This document shows, piece after piece, positions 56,569 through 64,000 of a DNA stretch of 64,000 nt (its first letter is position 1; each line of letters opens with the position of its first letter). Below the pieces are notes generated by a model. The model was not told the origin of the DNA. It made no database searches and saw nothing but the letters and a program-made list of their open reading frames with translations. The stretch covers positions 124,001 to 188,000 of the forward strand of contig CAJNDT010006199.1 of assembly GCA_905221615.1 (NCBI GenBank), in the 5' to 3' direction. This DNA comes from Symbiodinium sp. CCMP2592. Lineage: Eukaryota; Sar; Dinophyceae; Suessiales; Symbiodiniaceae. Both the position numbers and the translations under genes were made by a program.

Positions 56569-57903
56569 ATGATGCTTCCTTCCTTTCGTGAATGGATCAA
56601 CAGCGCCACTTCAGTGCTACACAGTGAATACCAGGACTTCTTCAGAGCTGAGTTCGCCGAAATCAAACCTTCTGACGTCAAGGAGGCTCCGGAGAGTGAA
56701 TCATTGAAATCACGGGGTTGATTTATGTGATGCAAGGTCGGCACCTACACCGTAAAGGCAGCATCAGGCGAGACTGTATGTCCTGGAGAGGCCGGAGTCC
56801 GAGCCAGTTGCTAGCGTTTCAGATGTGACGATTACCAGGTCCCGGAGTATGTGCCCATCAAGCGCGGAAAGCGCTTGGAGAAGGAGCCAGCACAGGGACC
56901 CAGAGGTGTTAAGGCATCGGCAACTCCAGAAGATCCCTCCCTGTGTGCCATGCTGAACCCTCACATCTCTGATGTTTCTTGTTGCAATGCTCACATGAAC
57001 AGGCACAAGGCAACGTAGACAATGGTGCCTGAAGAGGTTGGGTGATTTTCAGCTCAGCATGGTTGGTGGGGCACCCCAAGCGGAACCCCGCTTCGGCTCA
57101 AAACCTAATCTCTTCATGAACGTGCCGTCGCAGAGTCGTGAAGTTTCATGGGAGAAGACTGTGCCATTGATGAGCCGCCATCTTCGTCCAGTTTCAGCTT
57201 GCAGACCACTAAGGGCTTCAAGAGGCCGCCCACAGACGACGCAGGTTACACCCAGTGCGCTTCTCCGGCAGACCCGCTGCCATGCTCTGATCTTGGGGAG
57301 ACTCCGATATGTTGTACGTGCTGGTAGCTGGAGCACTTGTGTTCTTCTTCTGAACTTGGTTCAGCAGCCCGTCTTCCCGTGCTCTGTTCACACGCACAGT
57401 TTGCCAGGTACGTCGACGAGAAATGTGGTCTCTACGAGGCAGCGAAGCAGGCAAAGCCGCATGGCAGTCTCGCTGATGGACGGATTCCTTCGTGGCGACG
57501 GGCAGGTTTCCTCAAAGCAACAGTTCTCCCTGGACAAAGACATAATTTGTGACCGCTCTTCCCTGGTGCCGGCAACTTAAAGGGACATGTGCTTGGTCGT
57601 TTCTCTTGTGGTGTCCGCAGTTGTCTTTTCAGTCGTTGTCCTCGATCATCCTGGCAACCTGACCACTTTGAATCAGCCTTCGTCCAAGGAGTTTTCAGCA
57701 ACTGCGTCGTAGACACCTGCTTCTTAGCAGGTGTTTGATCCAATGGAAGTCGAGCATCGAGCAGGGCCATGATCCCAAGCGGCCACGTACAGGCTTGACG
57801 AACCATCGGAGCACATGCCGACAGACTTTGCACACAAACAGCTGTGGGGCGAACTTGAGAGGGCTTGGCTCCGGTTGTGCTCGCTGCGGCGTGCAAGGGC
57901 CAG
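56569..57903 (+). CDS. Multi-exon unidentified host gene, plus strand
   Basis: Four coding-like blocks on one strand within 1.3 kb: 56,569-56,721 (MMLPSFREWINSATSVLHSE, then EFAEIKPSDVKEAP), 56,827-57,018 (VPEYVPIKRGKRLEKEPAQG), 57,142-57,327 (EPPSSSSFSLQTTKGFKRP, Cys-rich end ICCTCW) with about 57,410-57,480 (YVDEKCGLYEAAKQAKPHG), and 57,793-57,903 (PTDFAHKQLWGELERAWLRL). The last ends at a canonical GTAAGA donor after an AG acceptor. I do not recognise the protein; the charged, low-complexity middle suggests a scaffold or regulator. Exact joins are not determined. Confidence 0.45.
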
Positions 57904-58137
57904 GTAAGAAAGATAATTCCCCCTGGGCTTCTCTATCAGACTCTATCAGTGGAACGACTGCGGCTGTTCGCATCTTGAAAGTACCATCTCGGCAGAATCT
58001 GCACCTTTTGTCGAGCACTTCCAAAACCTGCGCAGGTGTTGGGGGGAGGCGGGTGAGAGAGGTTTAGGACACCATGCCACAGCACGACTGTCACGCTCGT
58101 AGCCTTAAGTCATCATAGCAACCGACAGTCAGAAGCA

Positions 58138-58154
58138 GTGCTAGTAGTAGTATC

Positions 58155-58186
<32 letters not shown>

Positions 58187-58510
58187 CAGCAGTAGTGGTA
58201 GAATTCTATACATCGCCGGCTTCACACACTAGGTCGCTCGTGAGCGGTTGTGCACGCAAAGGCAAAAGTAGTGGTAGTAGTGGTAGTAGTAGTAGTAGTA
58301 GTAGCAGGAGTAGTAGTACTTGTAGTAGTAGCAGTAGCGGTAGCGGTAGCGGTAGCGGTAGCGGTAGCGGTAGCAGTAGCAGTAGCAGTAGCAGTAGCAG
58401 TAGCAGTAGCATTAGCAGTAGCAGTAGCAGTAGCAGTAGCAGTAGCACGCAGTAGTAGCAGTAGTAGTAGCAGTAGTAGCAGCAGCAGTAGTAGTAGGAG
58501 TAGGAGTATC
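58138..58510 (+). repeat. Trinucleotide repeats (GTA/GCA type), interrupted
   Basis: AGT-type repeats at about 58,140-58,197 and 58,265-58,325, then AGCGGT and AGCAGT hexamer runs to about 58,445, then mixed AGT/AGC to 58,510. Frames through it on both strands are artefacts of the repeat. Confidence 0.95.
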
Positions 58511-58851
58511 GGGTACAAAAGCGGTGTGAAAGATGTGACCGGATGCCGATTTCCTCCATTGCCCTTTTCCGATGCAAGCAATCTGAGTACTTCTAAGTGC
58601 AGTCTTGAAGCTTGCTTCTACCAGGAAGTAGATTGGGCTGCCAGCCGTTACAGACAGTCAGCTGGTTGTACATCGCCAAATTCTCGCTGCTTATTGGGGC
58701 TACCGGCCCGGGCGAGGTCCGTGTTGCATGTTTTGGTTATGTTAATGTGCGACGGAGGCACAGCGCTTCCCTGGGTTATAGCTGTCCTTGTTGATGGCCG
58801 TGTCTTAGACATGCCCTGGTGCCGCTACGCAAATACGTTCTCGAGCGCCAC

Positions 58852-58923
58852 AGAAGAAGGAGTAGGAGTAGGAGTAGGAGTAGGAGTAGGAGTAGGAGCA
58901 GGAGTAATAGTAGCAGTAGTAGG

Positions 58924-58954
<31 letters not shown>

Positions 58955-58962
58955 TATTACTA
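58852..58962 (+). repeat. GGAGTA and GTA repeat tract
   Basis: About nine GGAGTA units, then imperfect AGT and CGT triplets. Confidence 0.95.
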
Positions 58963-59746
58963 CTACACATCCAGGGTGACCCTGGGTGTGGAGCAGCGCA
59001 CGCGGAGCAATCGGCCCTTGATCCAGGTGTGATCAGAGATCTGGTCCTCTTTCGCAACCGTCTGGGAAAGGAAAATTCCAACCCCACTGTATCGGTTGCT
59101 GGCATCCGCAGCAACCGCTGCAGACCATCCCGGTATCGTCCAATCGCCATCTTGGCGGCCACATCCCCATCACAGTTCTTGCAGTACTACAATGTCGTCG
59201 ATGCACGTCGTCGTCAACCATCGGTGCAGTGTATCGTGCACTTCAGATGTGACCCCTCCTACGTTGTAGGTGCGGACGCGCCAGTCTTGGCTGCACCGTC
59301 CAAGCAGATGCGGCACCGGCTTCGGCCCGCCGCTCCAACGCCTCTGAGGTCAGCGAATGAGCACAAGTGGTGCCCAGTTCCTGAGCCGTGTACCATCTCC
59401 CCCGGTACTTCGTTCCACCTTTCACTTCAGCGCACCGCTTAGCCTTAGCGCGTCACATTCTCTCCAGAAATGTTTATGGCTTTGCCATGGCTGGCGCAGT
59501 TCCAGAGGTTCTGGTGGTGTAAGACTCAACCCTCGGGTTTCCCGGTCGGTCCTGGCTCCACAAAGCATGTGTCCTCATTCACGATGACCGGGCGGGGGAA
59601 TTGGGACCCCAGCAACTGGAATACATCTGTTCTCCCAGAGGTGGTTGTATAATTCACCATCCAGAAGCCGCTGAGTGCAAGAAGCCGTGCCATCAGCAAT
59701 CGACGCACCACAGCTATACCTGCCAGCTCACGGTCCAGCCGAAACC

Positions 59747-59747
59747 G

Positions 59748-59833
<86 letters not shown>

Positions 59834-59843
59834 CGTAGTAGTC

Positions 59844-59889
<46 letters not shown>

Positions 59890-60353
59890 CAGTAGTAGTA
59901 GTAGCAGTAGCAGTAGCAGTAGTAGTAACAGTACGCAGCAGCCGCTGGCAGCAGCAGGACGCAGCAGGAGGAGGAGTCGTAGCAGTAGCAGCAGCAGCAG
60001 CAGCAGGAGCAGGAGCAGTAGCAGGAGCAGGAGTAGCAGGAGCAGCCACAGCGGCAGTAGCAGTGGCAGTGGCGGTGGCAGTTGTAGTGGCAGTGGCAGT
60101 CGCAGCCGCAGCCGCAGTCGCAGTGGGAGCAGCAGGAGCAGGAGCCGCAGAAGTAGCGGCGGCAGCCGCAGCTGCAGTGCCACTTGCTGGTGCTGCTGGT
60201 GCTGTTGGTGCCGTTGCCGTTGCCGTTGCTGTTGCTGTTGTTGTTGTTGTTGTTGTTGCTGTTGTTGTTGTTGTTGTCGTTGTTGTTGCTGCTGCTGCTG
60301 CTGTTGCCGTTGCCGCTGCTGCTGCCGCTGCTGCTGCTGCTGCTGCTGTTGCC

Positions 60354-60386
<33 letters not shown>

Positions 60387-60480
60387 GCTGCTGCTGCTGC
60401 TGCTGCTGCTGTTGCCGCTGCTGCTGCTGCTGCTGCTGCTGCTGCCGTTGCCGCTGCTTCTGCTGCTTGTGTTGTTGTTG
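59747..60480 (+). repeat. Large compound trinucleotide tract with AGC half and GCT half
   Basis: About 59,747-59,930 is GTA repeat with rare CGT. About 59,930-60,178 is AGC/AGG/GGC-type. About 60,180-60,480 is TGC/TGT/GCT-type. The last two parts are partly reverse complements of each other, so a long imperfect hairpin is possible on one strand. Open frames of more than 300 residues here are repeat artefacts. Confidence 0.95.
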
Positions 60481-63400
60481 TGGTTTGCGGTGGTCTTTTT
60501 CATTATTGGCCGTATATTGCCGTCATCGTGGCTGGTGTTGCTGCCGTTGCAGGTGTTCTTGCAGGGCTGTGGATTTCGACAAGATGATAATTAGAGTCCT
60601 TGTGCACTCAGGACTCTTCTGGAGTACGTCAGCGAAAACTTAACGGGCTTCTTGATGCCCAAGGGACAGGCCTGCTTGCAACTGGTTCCTATCAGCACAG
60701 TCAAAGACTCCAGACACTGCGCGAGTCAGAAAAGTTGACATGCCAGCACAACAGCCCGGTCGATCTCGTGAAGATCTCCAAGGCTGAAGATGGGAAGGCC
60801 CATCACGTTTAAAGGAGCATCACTTGCAGGGCACATCTCTCCCATCTGAACTTTTTACACGCTGGACGCTAGGCTCTCGTGCTGGAGCATCTGTTGGATG
60901 TGAAAAGGATGAAGCGAGAAGCTCAGACTTAACATTTTGCAGCGCACCGACTGGTGGGTGGAGTGGGGACCGTGAGCCGTCGCAGGTGTTTCCCTTACCG
61001 GGGTGCATGGAAGCGCTCCGAGGCACCGCCTGAGCACAGGAGACTTTCCGTGCTGTGCGGCAGTGCGTGCGCTTGTGAGGTATCCAACCACGGAACCTAC
61101 ACACCTGCCTTCCGACGCTTGGCCTATGGCGACTGCAAGACCAAGTGGGGCACTCAGACACATCGATTCGACACTGCATCGACGTCTAACAACCAGACAC
61201 GGAATGCCCATGAGACTTTCTGTGCTCGATGCTGTCGCCTTGATGTGATTGATCAATCGGTCTTTGCATTTTTTCCCCGGGCAAGCTTTTGTCGATGCTG
61301 GTGTGGGATCTTTTGTTTCAGCTCCGTACGTGTCGCCGTCGGCAGAGGGCAATATTTGTGCACCATGATGCGCAGAAAACAGTGTCCAATCGAGCACCTT
61401 GACACGTTCCCAGCAGCCACTCGACTGGAGTCCCTCCGAAATCCCCGACGTCTCTGTCTGGATGAATGGAGTCTGCCAGGGCTGTGGCTGTCCCAACATG
61501 GAAGATTGTTGAACTCCGAGCCTAAGCCGCTGAGCTTCCTCAATCGTTCGCCGGAAGAGGGCAGATCAGCCTTCCATACCAGAGTTTGCGGAGACGACTA
61601 ATTCCGTCGGACGGCAGCAGTCCATTTGAGTCCGGGTTGCTCGTGAACCGTGAGTTTTGTTTACTTACTTTTAGTTTACGTAGGCAGGGCTCTGAGAATT
61701 GCTGCCGAACCCCGAATGAACCAGAGTCGGCATTGCTGGATTCGGATAACCCCTTCAAAAATCGAGACCTTGGCTTCTTGTTTGTTATCTCAAGTGCTCT
61801 GATTCTTCTGTCGCTTCGTCGCCAAGTTCACAGCATTGACCGATGCTGTGGATATGTAGGCCATGCAATTGCTTGCATGTGTGTTGCGTGTGTGGCAGTT
61901 GCCAATTCAAGGAATTTGATGATCACGGGACTCCCGCAGATTGCTGGCAGCACCGCAGGCCGGCTAAGAGTTTGCGGCAGCACTCAAATGCACTCTCATA
62001 GCGTGGGCCAGGTGAGCTGGACACATCCTATCGTTTCGTCGAGTTTGAAACCAACGGTGTCAGCTTTCTGGTGAAGGCTGACTTTGTCAGAGGATTGTCC
62101 ACCAGCCTGATCGCCTCCACTCTCAGGCTCCAGCCGATGCGCAGAAGGATGGCAAAAACGTCGAGCTCGCCCATAAGTGCTTCGACTGCGAGAGCTGCAG
62201 GATGTTATGATGGGAAAGTCTTTATGGATGAACTGAAATGTTTACCCGCGCAACGTGTCCGATGTTTGCCGACTCTGATATGTAAGAGGCTCCGTACATG
62301 GTGCTTCTTCGCTTCTTGTTTTCATGCAGCCAAGGAACTGGTATTACCAGAACGAGGCAGGGGATGTTTCGTTTGAGCTGGCTCCATTGAGAAAGGAGCG
62401 GAAGCCTCCCAAGCTGCTAGCTGAACTGCAAGGCTTGAATTATCTGGAGGTCATAGCTGACTGCCGTTAGGCAGTTTTCCGACTACCTAAAATTTGTTAT
62501 TCGACGGCAGTCTGGAGCACTCAACTTGATGCTGCTACATTTGCCTGTGTGAAAGTGTTGTTTTGGTGTGGCATGTTTTGGCTGCTGAGCGCAGATGTCC
62601 CGTACGTTTCGTATCAAACAGCCGTCGTGGGCATGCCAGCCTCTCGTTTTATCACTTTAACTTTAGGAAAACGGCCCCGAGCTGCTGAGTTTTCGCTCGC
62701 AGATTCGGAGGCATGGGCTGAGGTGTGCGAGTGGGAAAGCCGGATGGCGTGGTCAGGGCAGGTCCCCGGTGAAGCAGTTGCTGGCTCTCAGCCTGCCAGC
62801 AGAGCTGAAATGAATTCATTGCGTGAACTGAAGCACGCCAACTGTCACCATGAGCAGACTGGAGATCTCAAGGGAAGAAGACGAAAACGAAGTACATCGA
62901 GACGAAAACGTGCAGTCGCTGAGCCACTTCAGGCCATTTCAATCGAAAAGCGTTCGGGGCACGGCTTGCATGAGCGGCCTTCCGAACTCCTGGCCTCCGA
63001 CGCCCGATCTTGATCATCCAGTCTGACACTCCCAAAGTAAAGCAATTTTTCCTCACCTCGTCATTCCGTGTTCAGATTGGCACATAGGTTGCAAAGTCAG
63101 AAGCCAGTTGTAAACTGGAGCCACGGTGCAAGCGTCCCGTTGTTCTGGAGGTGTGTGGCATCTTCGAGTGTCCTCCGCATGGTGGGTTTTACACGCATAG
63201 AGTGCTGCTGGTTAGCAAGACGAAAGCACACCGTACCATCAATGCCAGACAGGAGAGAATGACAGGGGCCACGAGAAGAGTAGCGAACGCAACACTTTAA
63301 ACTCTGCGCATCCTCCAGACGAACACATAGAAGTCACGAGCCGAACGCCCTTACATGCAATCGAATGCGCTGCCCAAAATTCACGAAACTCCACAGATGA

Positions 63401-64000
63401 ACCGCGAATTTACGGAGACACTGTTCGAGCTTGTTTTGGTTGGCAGCGGGCAGGATGGGCAGAGACGTTGTCCGCTTTTCTTGAATGCTGAAAAGTCGAC
63501 TGTGATGGCCAGCAGCGCTTTATCGCCTGGAGTCCCCGACAACGTCCGTTGATCTGCTGCTTGTTATTGCTCAGATCAAAGCCCTCACCACGTACGCCAA
63601 GATGGTGCTTGGCAAAGTTGTCGCGACCTTGGTGCAAACTCATTCGTGTTCTTGAATTGGACCAGTTTTTGTTTCCATGCCTCGAGGACACTTTCGTTCT
63701 TGCGTTGCAGCGCAGCGGCAAGATTCACGAGGCAAGCATCTTTGCAGCTACACTTGTGTTGTTTCTTTGCCAAGGCTTCTAAGATACAGCGAGCCAAAAC
63801 CTTCATGAGTCTTCGTGTGTGGGTGTGAGCAAGCAAGGTAGCAACTAAGTACAAGAGAGACTCTCCCGCCGTGGAAGAGAACCGCTTCTCCCTGTTGCCC
63901 GCAGTGTCTCTCCAGGTCGGCCCTCTTATGTATTTTTTGGGCGGAATACAGTGGTGTGGGTGGGAGCCCAGAACGCGCAGTGCACAACTAGACATAGATA
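60481..64000. other. No convincing gene
   Basis: About 3.5 kb with moderate open frames on both strands. The best is 62,549-63,013 on the plus strand (154 residues; EAWAEVCEWESRMAWSG and a basic GRRRKRSTSRRKR). None has a recognisable domain, and none is supported by splice-like borders. Confidence 0.4.

Noticed and set aside
58206-60643. Several long frames of poly-Ser, Val, Ala, Leu, Cys or Thr
   Set aside because: Direct translation of trinucleotide repeats in all frames on both strands.
1-64000. tRNA, rRNA and CRISPR arrays
   Set aside because: No cloverleaf with conserved boxes, no rRNA core sequence and no regularly spaced direct repeats with unique spacers were recognised.

Overview
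The window looks like a piece of dinoflagellate nuclear genome, most like Symbiodiniaceae. Four things suggest this. One gene with many short introns reads through only if GA and GC donors are allowed beside GT. The retroelements are of dinoflagellate style (copia with a Lys/Gly-rich gag tail, tyrosine-recombinase retroelements, LINEs with a Cys-x-Cys-Gly ribbon). There is a spliced-leader-like relic. Intergenic space is long and repeat-filled. No rRNA, tRNA or CRISPR was recognised.

Layout. 1-5.76 kb: the 3' part of a broken copia element with an unusually long extension after RNase H. 5.76-9.6 kb: sequence without convincing genes but with small repeats and a spliced-leader-like relic. 9.6-11.2 kb and 20.5-20.7 kb: two halves of a C5-cytosine DNA methyltransferase-like pseudogene. 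They are split by a young, whole-looking tyrosine-recombinase (DIRS/Ngaro-like) retroelement at 11,240-20,499 on the minus strand, which has A1-internal-B1-A2-B2 split direct repeats. Its reading frames, in its own 5'-3' order, are a coiled-coil protein, a tyrosine recombinase, a gag-like zinc-finger protein, a 2-oxoglutarate/Fe(II) oxygenase-like protein, and a methyltransferase-like/RT/RNase H polyprotein.

22-25 kb: a decayed Lys-rich coding sequence of unknown function. 26.0-26.15 kb: a tandem pair of hairpin units. 26.6-28.06 kb: a copia 5' fragment with primer-binding site and gag. 28.06-33.75 kb: a decayed GC-rich LINE. 33.75-34.74 kb: an antisense copia fragment. 36.85-37.68 kb: a higher-order minisatellite.

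40.77-50.69 kb: a plus-strand, many-exon host gene for a PlsB/GPAT-DHAPAT-type glycerolipid acyltransferase. It is the best-supported host gene here. 51-58 kb: further plus-strand exon-like segments of one or more unidentified genes. 58.1-60.5 kb: large trinucleotide-repeat tracts, the last of which switches from AGC-type to GCT-type units. 60.5-64 kb: no convincing gene. All recognisable host coding sequence is on the plus strand, as expected of the unidirectional gene order known in dinoflagellates.
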